Shown: positions 1 to 10,740 of the stretch, piece by piece
Layout: every line of letters starts with the position of its first letter
How positions within the stretch are numbered: position 1 is the first letter of the stretch
NCBI GenBank assembly: GCA_031761405.1
Contig: JASEVX010000008.1
Location: 46,397,419-46,461,418 of the forward strand
Direction: 5' to 3'
Length of the DNA: 64,000 bases
Source of the DNA: Serripes groenlandicus
Taxonomy: Eukaryota; Mollusca; Bivalvia; Cardiida; Cardiidae
Program-made: the position numbers and the translations under genes
Notes under the pieces: generated by a model
The model's input: only the letters and a program-made list of their open reading frames with translations
What the model was told of the DNA's origin: nothing
Database searches by the model: none

Positions 1-105
1 ATACAGAGAGGGAGAGAGAGACAGACATATATATACAGTCAGGGAGAGGAGACATAGAGAGAGAGAGGCAGAGAAAAAAAGAAAGACAGACAGACAGACA
101 GACAT

Positions 106-168
<63 letters not shown>

Positions 169-190
169 GGCAGACAAACAGACAGACAGG
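1..190. repeat. GA-rich then (GACA)n microsatellite
   Basis: Purine-rich GAGA/ACAG sequence up to about position 83 runs into an almost uninterrupted (GACA)n tract from about 84 to 190, with one CATA variant near 104. Read on the minus strand it gives a long open frame of repeated CLSV residues, which is only the translation of the repeat. Confidence 0.97.
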
Positions 191-740
191 GAGAGATACA
201 TGTATGCACCTGATGATCAGACTGATGAGTTTTCAGAAACTCGTATTTCACTGTTTATCTGTTTTAGTTGCATCATGTCTCTGGCGAATGCTAAACAAGG
301 AGTATTCTACCCTCCTCTCTTATTTCATAAAAAACATACTTGGCTCCACGCAAGTCCTTGCCATACATGATTGATGTTGATATAGCGTTTAATATATTAA
401 ATGTGTCTGAACATGATTGAGCTGCAACTGTAGTACACATAACAGTAGTAGAGAGCTATAGATATATATAAAACGTTATAATGGATTGGGTACATACATG
501 TACTGATTTAGTAAAGAACCTTGTGGTTTTTTTGGTTCACATCCCACCCGCACACCCTTAATTACTGCTTACTTACTGTTATAACTTTTGCCAACCACGG
601 CAAATTTGAATCAGATTCTACAATTTGCCAGTCTGATTATGTTACGAGCATCGCTCCGAGAAAAAACAAACTTAGGGATTTACGATAAGTGTCGATCCAG
701 ATCAACCGTTGCATCCACTCAGTCACAGACGGTTTCAAGA
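191..740. other. No recognisable gene
   Basis: AT-rich single-copy-looking DNA. Short open frames exist but none shows a domain, a signal peptide or convincing splice sites. Confidence 0.5.
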
Positions 741-1183
741 AACACCTTTCCCACATACAACAAATCTGCAGCAGACAACTTTGACAACATCGAGACAAAA
801 GATATGGAAACTCTCTCTTAACTCTTTCAGTGCCACAGGCAATATTGAGGTTTTTGCAAACAATGCAGATTCAGGTGAGTCAGCTCGTACGAGCTGTCTC
901 ACCTGAAATCGGCATTGTTTACCTTTTAGTTACCAAAATAGTCCAAAACTTTCGTAAATTGACAAATGGACACTCCCGATTTTGAACATTGAAGGGTCTA
1001 TTTTAAGCAATTCGGTGCTGAAAGAGTTAAAATGATCGAACAAGCATTGAATTAATTTGAAAACATTGTGACCAAAAGGAGAGAATGTTCATTATAAAAC
1101 AATTTCACCTTTTGGCACATAATTTTTAAAAGGATGTGTACTGCAGAGGGGTTTGAAAGCGTCTCTATGTTGGAAAGGGTTAA
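741..1183. mobile_element. Family B MITE copy split by a family C insertion
   Basis: The left part (741-817) has the B terminus ACCTTTCCCACAT and the TCTGCAGCAGAC motif. The right part (1031-1183) has the B centre (AACATTGTGACCAAAAGGAG), CTGCAGAGG, and the right terminus GGAAAGGG ending at TTAA (1180-1183). The 818-1030 block between them is a family C element. Removing it restores one B copy. The left TTAA of B has decayed. Confidence 0.85.
818..1030. mobile_element. Family C MITE (copy 1), inserted in B
   Basis: Bounded by TTAA at 818-821 and 1027-1030. The inner ends are CTCTTTCAGTGCC and GGTGCTGAAAGAG, an inverted repeat. The middle carries a perfect stem around 874-905 of the form TCAGGTGAG.CAGCTCG.TACGAGCTG.CTCACCTGA. 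No coding capacity. TTAA target duplications are typical of piggyBac and Kolobok transposases, so this is a non-autonomous TTAA element; the superfamily is inferred. Confidence 0.9.
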
Positions 1184-1360
1184 CCAGAATCCATATTGAT
1201 CCTTTGCACTGATGCTCAGACAATACTTTTTTCCCACAAGTGCATTCATTATGTGGATGTTGATTTTCGCAGAGCACCGCTCATATGAAATATTCGAAAA
1301 TATGCCTAAATTTGATACACTAAGCTATACTAAAACAGACATTTGGTTCAATTATGCTCA

Positions 1361-1660
1361 CCTTTCCACCTTACTTAGCGTTAAGTAATACTTACATACT
1401 TGAACGCATATTTCATCATTTTTGTTTCCCTAATAATATTGGAAAAAAATATTTTATTTCTAAACAAGAAATGTTAGTCAGCAAGGTAATTATTTTTGAC
1501 AATTAAGTCATTGACTTATATACATACCACCAATCAGGTTTTACAAAATATAAGGGAAACAAAAATGATGAAATTATGAAATATTCTTTAAGTATTTATT
1601 ATTAATATATTTATATTTAAGTATTAGTTGGCGATTAATAAGGTTGGTGGAATTGGACCC
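1361..1660. mobile_element. Family I foldback element (copy 1)
   Basis: Left arm: TTCCACCTTACTTAGCG, TTAAGTAATACTT, then CATATTTCATCATTTTTGTT and TCCCT. The right arm carries the complement of the same blocks in reverse order (AGGGAAACAAAAATGATGAAA, AAGTATT, GGTTGGTGGAATTGGACCC). The same arms occur at 51618-51985, so this is a dispersed family rather than a chance hairpin. The left tip (GGGTCCAA) is eroded here. Confidence 0.7.
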
Positions 1661-2130
1661 TTGGAAAATAAAAAACCCATGCCGATTTTTAGTGGCCTCG
1701 AGACAGCTCAAGTTTACGATTTCGCCAAAAATTTCCGAAGTTTATGGATATCGCCAAAGTGTCCGAAGTGTACGGATTTCGCCGATGATTCAATGTCATG
1801 TCTCTCGTAAAATTTACGTTGCTATTGTGGTCATAGTTCCAATAGCACCCATTCCTTAATTATTAAACCTATACATATTCAAAAGTTATGCATTTGAAGA
1901 AAGAAGTAATCACATTCCTTCTTGAGGTTTGACACATAGATACAAATATAAAAAGAAAAACTTTACGTTAAGTCATTTTAGTTCGATATTTTCAAAACAG
2001 CAGGTGGTACAAATTATATTTTCAAAGTGTAAACTTTTCCAACGATTTGTTTTCATGTTCTGAACTAGTATATGTCCCTCTATGAACTTTTATTTGTATG
2101 TAATGTACTTCTTGTGCACAGGTAGAATAC
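1661..2130. other. No recognisable gene
   Basis: Contains a small internal repetition (TTTCGCCAAAAATTTCCGAAG / TATCGCCAAAGTGTCCGAAG / TTCGCCGATG near 1720-1790) but no coding or mobile signature that I recognise. Confidence 0.45.
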
Positions 2131-2137
2131 TCAGGCA

Positions 2138-2170
2138 TCTATCTATCTATGTATCTATCTTTCCATCTAA
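2138..2170. repeat. (ATCT)n microsatellite, short and imperfect
   Basis: CATCTATCTATCTATGTATC followed by TATCTTTCCATCT. Confidence 0.85.
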
Positions 2171-2539
2171 ATGAGAACGTATTGAATATTCATATCGCAC
2201 TGTAAACAAGCCTATAGTCGTATCAATGATAGACAACATTGCTCTTGGAAAAAAAACTCTGGCTATGCTAGAGACATACCTAGTAATTATATCTCTAAGA
2301 ACTACATCTGTTGATACTTAACATTCATTACACAGCAACCCATTTTCTGATCAAACACAACAAGTAATATCAAACTTACGATTACAGTCATTTGGTAAAA
2401 TCTGAAAACATTGCGAGGATGATAGCCATGGATATATTTGCGGAAAATGAAAAAAAATATGTGTCAGTTTTACTCTATTTAAATGGATATGTCTGGTTGG
2501 TAATATGCATTGAGAAAGCTATATGTCTGTGAGTACATA

Positions 2540-2787
2540 TCGAGAGCTTGGCGTGAAACGGTTGTAACTAAAATTTGTATTGTTTTACCAATGTTAATCA
2601 TCTCGCCATAACGTATTTAAAAGCGTTAAATCATTTTTCTTAGTAAACAATGGAAATTTAGGTGCCATTGCTCGTTCTGAGCAATGGCACCTAAATTTGC
2701 ATTGTTTACAAATGGGTCAAAATGGCCCCTAAACCAGGGTTTTCAAAATAGGTTTTTAGTTACAACCGTTTTACGCCAGGCCCTCGA
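2540..2787. mobile_element. Family A MITE (copy 1)
   Basis: Terminal inverted repeats TCGAGAGCTTGGCGTGAAAC and its complement (..CGCCAGGCCCTCGA), flanked by TA on both sides. Central palindrome AATTTAGGTGCCATTGCTCG / TTCTGAGCAATGGCACC at about 2658-2698. The family has no open frame. TA duplications suggest Tc1/mariner-like mobilisation, but other copies show AA or CA duplications, so the superfamily is left open. Confidence 0.93.
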
Positions 2788-2789
2788 TA

Positions 2790-3480
2790 TGTAGAAGTTT
2801 TAACCAATAACCTGATATGTCATTCGGATCTGTTGGCAACTGTACTCTTCGTGGAAACAAGTTAGAATAAAAGGCCATACAATCAAAGCAACAAACCTTT
2901 TTAATATTTTAAATTAAAGTAAATGATGTTCATATACATGCTTTTGAAGGGAAGTTATCCTTCCCGGACAATTCCCCTTTTTACCACAATGTTTTAAATC
3001 ATAAATTAACAGTGGTGACGTCTGAAGACAGCGTTATCTGGAATAAAAAGGTTACGCAGTTGTCTATAAGAGTTATTCATCATAAAACATATGTTGCCGC
3101 TATTTGAGTAGTTCGTCGAAATTATTTATCTTTGATGGGGTGGCTCTTCACGTATTATTGGCCCAATTACTTCTGATGTTTTTAAGAATGAGAGGATAGA
3201 TAGTTCGGCTAACTTGGATTATATTACATGATCTAAAGTAATAACAAAGTGGCAGGAAAGCGTAGGAAAACCTGTGTTCGTTTACCATGGCAAGTCGTGT
3301 TTCTTCCATTAATAGAGATATGACCCAATCCCCAAATTTAAACAAATATAACTTTGGATGTATAAATATGGCAAATGTACTTCTTACTTTGATAAATATT
3401 GATGTAATTCGGAGAAATATCCCTTACTCTTTGGGATATATATGCATGATTTGCGGAGATATTTATCTTACTTATTAATA
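2790..3480. other. No recognisable gene
   Basis: AT-rich. Two overlapping short open frames on opposite strands (about 3148-3478) have no recognisable motif. Confidence 0.45.
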
Positions 3481-3535
3481 TATATCTTATTTACTATATA
3501 TATATACATGTATCTTATTAAAGGATATTAGTCTC

Positions 3536-3940
3536 TAACTTAAGGAGATATCTCTCTGACTTACGGATATATATATGTAACATATGCAGAAATATATAAC
3601 TTACCGATATATCTATGTAACATGTGTATACATATATAACTTATCGAGATATCTATGAAACATATGTAGACATATATAACTTACCGAGAGATTTATGTAA
3701 CATTTGTATACACATATAACTTACTGAGATATATATGTAACATATGCAGAAATATATAACTTACCGAGATATCTATGTAACATATGTAGACATATATAAC
3801 TTACCGAGATATATATGTAGCATGTGTAGACATATATAACTTACCGTGATACATATGTAACATATGTAGACATATATAACTTACCGATATATCTATGTAA
3901 CATATGTAGACATATATAACTTACCGAGATATCACTAAAA
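3536..3940. repeat. 40-bp minisatellite, about 10 units
   Basis: The unit is CATATGTAGACATATATAAC followed by TTACCGAGATATCTATGTAA. Successive units keep a 40-bp phase and differ by a few substitutions. Degenerate units begin near 3490. The unit is rich in short palindromes (ATATAT, CATATG). Confidence 0.93.
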
Positions 3941-3999
3941 CTGAGAGAGACCTATTTATTACTTACCGTGCTCCAGTGCTTTGCTTTAAAAGCTTCTTT

Positions 4000-4713
4000 C
4001 TCACAAGATATCGTTTGAAACCTGTAAACAGAAATTTAGTCGAAGTCGGAGTCGACATAATGATCGCACTATCACACACTGCTGTCTAGCAAACAGAAAT
4101 ATCTCACAGACAAGCATAAAAGAACAAACAGCGTGCATATGTCGTCATTCTTTGTATTAACTAAACCTAGATTAACGGAACCAACATAATCTTTTATGTT
4201 AACTTTACAAGTTCTCAATAACAATTTGCAATATTTGTTGACTTTCATTTCAAATCTTGAGGGACGTAAAGTACTTTCTTTTCTCTTTGGACCACTACGT
4301 CAAAGAATCCCAAATATTCCACAATAAAGAAAAATATCAACCATTTATATAGATAGATTTTATTCTGGAAAAAGGGCAAATATGCCCAACATACCACAAA
4401 CATATAACACATTCATTTTAACAGTCAAATAGCGGACTAATGGTCAAAATCCGGGGAGAAAATGTTTGAAAAATAATATAGAAAACTTACATAAGATTTT
4501 TTTCCCCTTTGATTGACAAATGAATTAATATACTCTAATCAAAGATAATAAGTTAATAGAAATGAAATCATTAATGTAACAGTCATTTGAGAGAAGATAT
4601 AACTCCCATAAAAATCATTTAGAAATCATTGCAGAAGGTGACGAAGTTGCTCAATGTCAGCAATTTCTCAATTTCTACATTGATTTCCTCTAAAGGCTGC
4701 AACTAAACCTCAA
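4000..4713. other. AT-rich flank, possible 3' UTR of the adjacent LINE
   Basis: The 100-400 bases left of the LINE stop codon are AT-rich and could hold its 3' untranslated region. I see no clear poly-A or short tandem tail that fixes the 3' end. Confidence 0.3.
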
Positions 4714-5460
4714 CTACTCTACGTAATTATTGTTGTTCCTTATTTCAAAACCTTTGTAAACAAATAGTGCCAAGTTTTTGACTATATTTTCATTTTCAGA
4801 TTTTAGTAATTCAATAAATTTAATCATACTTGAGTGTTTCCAGTAATATTTTTTGATATATACCATTCGTATATCAGAAAACATTGGACATTCTAATAAA
4901 AAGTGCATTTCATCTTCGATAGTTTTACATAATTTACATTTTCTTTCATTATATGGTATTTTATTTGGTTTGTGCCATCTTCCAGCTTCAATTTCTAATC
5001 TATGTGCAGAAACACGAAATCTTGTAAGAGCGATTCTAAATTTATCGATTTTAATTGAATTTAAATATGGTTGAAAAACGAAATCAGAATAAAGTCTGTA
5101 TGTTTTTGCTCTTGAAGAGTTTTGTAAATCAGAATTCCATATCTGATTATAGTTATCATAAATTCTTTGTTTAAAAACAGACAAAAATAATTTCACATTT
5201 TCAACACCTTGGTTTAACCATACAATATTAAAACCTAAGTTTTCAAAAATATTTCTAATCGACTTTACCCAAGATTTTTTTTCTGGAAATAATTGAAAGT
5301 CATTCAACATCATGTCATATACATGTTTAATATATTTTTCATTTGTAGACCTAATTATTTTAAACCAATATTTTACTACTCTTAATAATCTCTTAATCTT
5401 TAGTGGATATCTACCAAGTTCTCCATAAACGAAAGTATTTTGAGTTTGCGACCTTACCCC
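4714..5460 (-). pseudogene. Non-LTR retrotransposon, C-terminal part of the RT polyprotein, 5'-truncated
   Basis: The frame is open from the TAG at 4714 to about 5511, but homology-like sequence begins near 5460 (..VYGELGRYPLKI.., KYWFKII), upstream of the first ATG at 5313. Downstream features of the 199-residue part are VWLNQGVENV, an FKQR block, KFRIALTRFR-SAHRLEIEAGRW, and a zinc-knuckle-like C126-x2-C129-x7-H137-x4-C142 (CKLC...DEMHFLLECP) near the C-terminus. From general knowledge this is the region after the reverse transcriptase domain in LINE-type ORF2 proteins. The RT and endonuclease domains are missing, as expected for a 5'-truncated insertion. The intact frame suggests a fairly recent insertion. 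It is not a host gene. The exact clade is uncertain. Confidence 0.85.
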
Positions 5461-5511
5461 CAGTATTTGTATATAAATCGCGTCATTCGATGTTGGATCT
5501 TTTAGCGTCTA

Positions 5512-6130
5512 CGTGACAGAGAAAAATGTTTTAGGACGATAGACATTTGGTTTTCTGACTGAATTGACGCCAGTGGCTAACGGCTTAACTTGTATACGGC
5601 CATTGAATTCGCTAATCACATCGCGTGGCCGCACAGGGTCTCCAGTGTCTGTATTGCTTACACATGCAATGAAACCCCCCACATCGACATACGCATATCA
5701 TATGCAATATCTTCTAGTGTTTCTTTATTCATATCGGACTAGCTGAATTGATTGAGCGCGATTTGGGGGATACCATACGTTTGAGATAAAACACTATTTG
5801 CTGGAGGACCCTAGATTTTCTCTGGGGTAATTATCTTAATGGGCTTTTTGCGGTCACGTCACGTGAACAACAACCTTCGAAAACTTCACCATCGGCGAAA
5901 ACCCAGATTAGCCAGCACCTCTATGCCGTCAAATCAGGATCTACATTGAATATACATACATGTACATGGAAAATATCTTTTGAACGGTTATGACAAATTG
6001 CCGACTATAGTAGAATAAATGAATTTCTCGTCATTGCAATATTTCATAAAGTTAACAAAACTCGCTGTTCGTACGACGAGGTTCAATTTCAGCCAACCAA
6101 TGCCATTGTCTTTGGTGGCTTTATTGCGGC
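5512..6130. other. No recognisable gene
   Basis: Mixed-composition DNA with no element termini or coding motif that I can support. Confidence 0.4.
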
Positions 6131-6133
6131 TCG

Positions 6134-6346
6134 TTAACCCTTTCAGCGCCGAATTGTTTAAAGTAGTCCCTTCGATGTTCAAACTCGGACGACTCTATTT
6201 TCATGTTATAGGATTTTTGGAATATTTTTATAACTCACAGCCAAACAATGCAGATTTCAGGTGAGACAGCTCGTTACGAGCTGACTCACCTGAATCTGTA
6301 TTGTTTGCATAAAGCTCAATATTGCCTTTGGCGCTGAGAGAGTTAA
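6134..6346. mobile_element. Family C MITE (copy 2)
   Basis: TTAA at 6134-6137 and 6343-6346. Termini CCCTTTCAGCGCCGAATT and GGCGCTGAGAGAG. Central stem CAGGTGAGACAGCTCG / TTACGAGCTGACTCACCTG (about 6259-6294). Essentially the same length as copy 1. Confidence 0.93.
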
Positions 6347-6439
6347 GTGAAGTGTTATTAGCTATTGATATCGAAACAACTTCAAACCAAACGAAAACCT
6401 TGGGCTTACAGTTTGTGTGGAACAGCAGCGAGTTGCTTT

Positions 6440-6562
6440 GAAAGACGGTTGTGTACACGGATTACTGGTGTGAGAAAGACTGGAAACACACGAGTACGTG
6501 AACTGGTCACCTCGATAAGACTAAATAATTATTAAAAACGGTGTTAAACCCCAACATGGTGC
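6440..6562 (+). mobile_element. SINE 3'-part fragment (S1 type)
   Basis: ACTGGTGTGAGAAAG, GTGAACTGGTCACC and TTAAAAACGGTGTTAAACCCC match the 3' half of the intact S1 SINE at 50773-51062. Confidence 0.7.
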
Positions 6563-6783
6563 ATGAAAAACAATCTCAAGGTCGTATCTGTACAGTTTTT
6601 GGATGGCATTTACATCATGCGTATATTTGGCCAGCGTTTGCTCATACATATAAAATCAATCATTCAAATAGGGGAAAACTGATTTATCAGTGACGATGAA
6701 ATATGTGCAATGTAAGCGTGCCAGTCTAGATACAAGAAACCACTTACTTGAAGATGTAAACATCATATGTATATGCAATGTTG

Positions 6784-7068
6784 TTTGATTGATTTGGATT
6801 TAACGCCATTTTCAAAAAAAAAAATCAGTCATATCAAGGCGGCCAATTCACATTATAATATTTCCTGGCTTTCTCACACCAGTACTCCAAACAACATTCT
6901 TTCCACGTAAATGGCTGCATTTCCACATAGGCTGTTAGCCAATTGGTGGAAGACGAATAACCTTTGTCACAGTGACTTTGTCAAATGTCGGAAATAATGC
7001 TGGGGTTTGAACTCACAACCACTTGATTGACAGCCCGCCTTGCTACCGACTGAGCTACCGGGGCTCGG
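6784..7068 (-). mobile_element. tRNA-headed SINE (S1)
   Basis: On the minus strand it reads CCCCGGTAGCTCAGTCGGTAG (pol III box A region) followed by a box B-like GAGTTCAAACCCC, then the S1 body and the tail GAAAATGGCGTTAAATCC. The right (head) end merges into a 230-bp tandem duplication. Confidence 0.88.
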
Positions 7069-7482
7069 GATATTATATGCAACGTGTACCATTATGCATG
7101 TGGCATATCGCAAAACCCTAGATAACAAGTAACGAATTACGTTCTTGCATTTTCCTAGTGAAATAACAGACAGACATTTGCATATAAACTATTACATAGT
7201 GTATGAATTATGACAAAATCATACGGGGTCTGTCCATGAGAAAAAGTACAGGTTGATTGACAGCCCGTCTCGCTACCGACTGAGCTACCGGGGCTCGGCA
7301 TATTATATGCAACGTGTACCATTATGTATGTCGCATATCGCAACACCACATATAACAAGTAACGAATTACGTTCTTGCATTTTCCTAGTGAAATAACAGA
7401 CAGACATTTGCATATAAACTATTACATAGTGTATGAATGATGACACAATCATACGGGGTCTGTCCAGGAGAAAACGTACAAG
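7023..7482. repeat. 230-bp tandem duplication, two copies
   Basis: Positions 7023-7252 and 7253-7482 are near-identical direct repeats. Each begins TTGATTGACAGCCCG with a SINE head (CTACCGACTGAGCTACCGGGG) and includes ATATTATATGCAACGTGTACC and ACATTTGCATATAAACTATT. The duplication captured the pol III-promoter end of the neighbouring SINE. Confidence 0.93.
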
Positions 7483-7636
7483 TTGATTTTTTTTGTGAAC
7501 AGTGTAGAACCGATGTAACGTGAGATTGTGTATGTCTTTGAGGTTTTGTATGTATTGCACAAATAGTCTATGCATCCCAGTGATTTGAATATGTCCATGC
7601 TGATATTATAATAATACTTTAGCATTAGGGACTAAA

Positions 7637-7889
7637 TCGAGGGCTTGGCGTGAAAGGGTTGTAACTAAAAACCTATTTTGAAAACCCAGGTTTAGGGGCA
7701 ATTTTGACCCCTTTTTTAAACAATGCAAATTTAGGTGCCATTGCTCAGAACGACCAATGGCACCTACATTTCCAATGGTTACCAAGAAAAAATGATTTAA
7801 CGCTTATAAAAGACTTAATGGTTAGGTGATTAACCTTGGTAAAAAAAAATACAAATTTTAGTTACAACCGTTTCACGCCAAGCCCTCGA
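7637..7889. mobile_element. Family A MITE (copy 2)
   Basis: Termini TCGAGGGCTTGGCGTGAAAG and CACGCCAAGCCCTCGA. The flanking duplication is AA rather than TA. Oriented opposite to copy 1. One side of the central stem has lost bases (GCTCAGAACGACCAATGG). Confidence 0.93.
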
Positions 7890-8280
7890 AACAAGATGTA
7901 AAACTTGTTTAAAGTGAATACTCTATGAGCTGATTGGTATGAGTTTTAATGTACGTCCACGTGTCACAGGCTAATTTAATTTACGTGTGGCCCGATCCTT
8001 GTGGTAAAGGCAGCATCATAAAGGATCCATGTCTAGCGGTAGTATGCCTTCCTGACACACACTCGGCTTTGACATAATAAGGAGACTCTCTTGACTGATG
8101 GTGTTACACTTCCATATTTTGGTTTCTGTTTTACACCGTTTTCATCATTATTTCAATAAAATGTTGGATACAGTTCGTTTATTAATGATCCCTCGGTAAA
8201 CAAACCATAATATTGAAATTCAAAATTTACAATTTTGATATTACGTGATATTAGGATATAATAACAACAGGTTTTTTAAC
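7890..8280. other. No recognisable gene
   Basis: Nothing coding is visible. ATGATCCCTCGGTAAACAAACC near 8185 resembles a short piece of the SINE body at 56069-56292. Confidence 0.4.
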
Positions 8281-8581
8281 ATTGATTGATTAATTGATTG
8301 GGGTTTAACGCCGTTTTTAACAATTTCTCTGTTATATCACGGCGGCCAGTTCACCTACTCATGCATTTCCTGGTTTTCTCACACCAGTACTCCACACAAC
8401 ATTCTTCCCAAGCAACTGGCTGCTTTTCCACATAGACTAAGCCCATTGCTGGAAGACGAATTACGCATGTCGCATTGACTTTTGTCAATCGTCGGAAAGA
8501 AAGTTGGTCGAGCCGGGATTCGAACTCACAACCCCTGGTCTGACAGCCCGAGTCGCTACCGACTGAGCTACCGGGGCCCGG
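8281..8581 (-). mobile_element. tRNA-headed SINE (S1), near full length
   Basis: The minus strand reads GGTAGCTCAGTCGGTAGCGA, a box B GGTTCGAA-like motif within GAGTTCGAATCCCGGCTCG, a body with TGCTTGGGAAGAATGTTGTG, the tail AAAACGGCGTTAAACCCC, and a terminal (AATC/ATCA)n run at 8281-8300. The tRNA-like head could be mistaken for a tRNA gene, but it lacks a full cloverleaf 3' half and is joined to the SINE body. Confidence 0.93.
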
Positions 8582-9058
8582 CGGTTTTTTAACAACATAT
8601 CAACAAAACTACATGGCGATTAGGCTAGACACTATGCTTAGACAAAGGGCACTCTACCATGACCGCCGAAGGTGCATTAATATGTGTATAAGATATATGC
8701 ATACGGTGAAAACTCGGATGATACTTTAGGAATACACAGGCTCGCATGAGTCATAACTGCACGCATACGCATTAAGACCCAAAGTCGCATGACGCGGTTC
8801 ATATCTCTGTATAATGTCCCAGGAAAGTTTTGATAAATTACAATGCATGTATAGATTTACCATTTCTTCTTACGCTATCTGTTAATCGATTGGACCCAGT
8901 TTCGAAATGAAAACATTTATTTTCGTTATACGTTTCGTAATCAAATTTAAAACTTCAATGCATAATTTACTATCTAAGGTTGTATCAGTCGTTTCAATTT
9001 TATTCCAGCAGGGAATGATATAATTTGCATTTTTCAAAACTGTATATTTGATGTATAG
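8582..9058. other. No recognisable gene
   Basis: No element termini or coding signature seen. Confidence 0.4.
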
Positions 9059-9250
9059 TTTAACCCTTTCCCCACATGCAATAACTCTGCAGCCAACGAC
9101 TTTGAAAACATACCCGATTTTTTTTTTAAAACTCCATTTAGTTGAAAATACAATAATTGAATAGAATTGAAAACATGGTGACAAAAGGAGAAATTGCTCG
9201 TTTTGAGCAATTTCTTCTTTCGTCACCATGTTTTCAGAGAAAGGGTTAAA
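9059..9250. mobile_element. Family B MITE, shortened copy
   Basis: TTAA at 9059-9062 and 9247-9250. Termini CCCTTTCCCCACATGC and GAGAAAGGG. The central stem GAAATTGCTCGTTTTGAGCA ATTTC is intact, but most of the right half is deleted (about 190 bp against about 230). Confidence 0.88.
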
Positions 9251-9557
9251 GAAGTGTCATTTTGGTAGCGGCATGTACAATTTATAAATAACTGTTAGTA
9301 AATGAAAATATTATTTTTTACTATTCTTTAAATCTGTGTTGATGAATTCAGGGGAGTGCGGAATAAACAACCTGAATAAGAGCGAAGTTATTACTGGAAT
9401 GGTACTTCGACGCTAGTTGGTGTCTATGGACTCAGTAAATAATTGATCAGACTGTTACTTAACACGTTCCTTAATCTCTCGCAAGTTGCAAAATGTTCGA
9501 CGCAAATGAATTGTTCGTGTGCTAAATGCATCTTGAAATAGATGAAAGTTCATTTAA

Positions 9558-10142
9558 TGTTCGTTAAAACAGACACGTTGTCACATTGTCAAAACGGCGA
9601 ACGAATCCACAAACAACTTCCATGCGTTTAGTCCATGCATAGACTACAGTGTTCTTCTAAAAGCTAAAAGGGAACTGAAGTTTATCGTCGAAGAGGGACG
9701 CAAATCAGTTGTTTCCATTTATATTTTCCGTTTGGAACAAATTGTAACAAATAACCTATTCAAGACGGCAATCTCACGTCGAAATAGTCAAGCGTTTTCT
9801 AATGGAGAATTATTAAAGCTGACAGAAACAAGCAGCTACATGTACGATACGAAAACGCTGTTTAAACTTGCCTATATAGTATATACCATTATACGATTGC
9901 ATAACAGCGGCCTGTGTGTCTTGCGTCCCAAAGTCTCAAATAATAATTTGACGGACAGTGACAAATCTTTATCGGTTAACAGAATCACGGACGTCTATAA
10001 TCATGTTACTTGTCGACGACTAGACATTGTGGAGAGAAACCTTTTTGTTAAACGGTTGTTTACCCCGCAGTCTGTACAATCACCAAATGTGCCTGAGTGT
10101 TCATGGGCTGAATGCGTGACATGCAAATACATTCATCTATAA
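9558..10142 (+). other. 194-codon open stretch, possible exon or unknown small gene
   Basis: The frame has no stop from 9558 to the TAA at 10140-10142, long for such AT-rich DNA, and it does not overlap any repeat I recognise. The only in-frame ATG is at 9840, which would give about 100 residues. That protein would begin with a hydrophobic stretch (TLFKLAYIVYTIIRL) and end in a cysteine-rich tail (PECSWAECVTCKYIHL). The ATG context is weak, with no purine at -3. An AATAAA lies at 10385-10390. I recognise no domain. It could be one exon of a spliced gene, a decayed mobile-element frame, or chance. Confidence 0.25.
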
Positions 10143-10555
10143 ATCCGAGGGTTGTGTCCGAACATTTCCGCTAATGACAATTGAGAATTTGGATGTAATG
10201 TAGGATGATTTGCAGTGCCTCTTTCTTTTTTTGTTTTTTCCAACTTTCACTTGACAGCCCGTTTATTTTTGTTATTATACATTTTTTTACACAGGTAAAC
10301 ACAATTTACAGCAACTGTAAACATTTTTTAAAGAAAAAGAAAATACAGGATATTGTTAGAAACAGTTCCAATTATTAGAAAGCAAATAAAATACTGCTGC
10401 TGCAGTGTTTAAAGTCGTTTAAGGTATAAAGAATCCTCACTGTGTTATCAATCTAGTACATAACGAAAACGAAAAAATCGCTAGAATGGTGAAGTGATCG
10501 AGTGTGGCATGCGTGCGTTCGAATGTTTGTGTATATGTGTGTCTGTTATTAGTAA
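10143..10555. other. No recognisable gene
   Basis: AT-rich, with homopolymer runs and an AATAAA at 10385. The phrase ATTTGCAGTGCCTCTT occurs twice (near 10209 and 10565). Confidence 0.4.
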
Positions 10556-10559
10556 GTTT

Positions 10560-10740
10560 TATTATTTGCAGTGCCTCTTACCAACACTGTCGTCATAGAT
10601 AAATCTCCTCGGTGCTCAAGGATTCAATGACTCACTGGTCTTCTTAGGATGAATGGGCCAGTAAGTACTGGTAACTTACGATGGAAACGCCTTGATAATA
10701 CTGAACACTTTTTTAAAGCGGTGTAACATACCATAACAAA
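10560..10740 (+). mobile_element. SINE fragment (S2 body and tail), diverged
   Basis: Contains CTCGGTGCTCAAGGATT, GGATGAATGGGCCAGTAAGT, ACTGGTAACTTAC and an eroded tail (AAACGCCTTGATAATACTGA, AAAGCGGTGTAA). Confidence 0.7.

Noticed and set aside
39..251. 70-codon minus-strand frame rich in CLSV repeats
   Set aside because: It is the translation of the GACA microsatellite.
8882..9229. 115-codon minus-strand open frame
   Set aside because: It overlaps a family B element for about half its length and has no recognisable motif.
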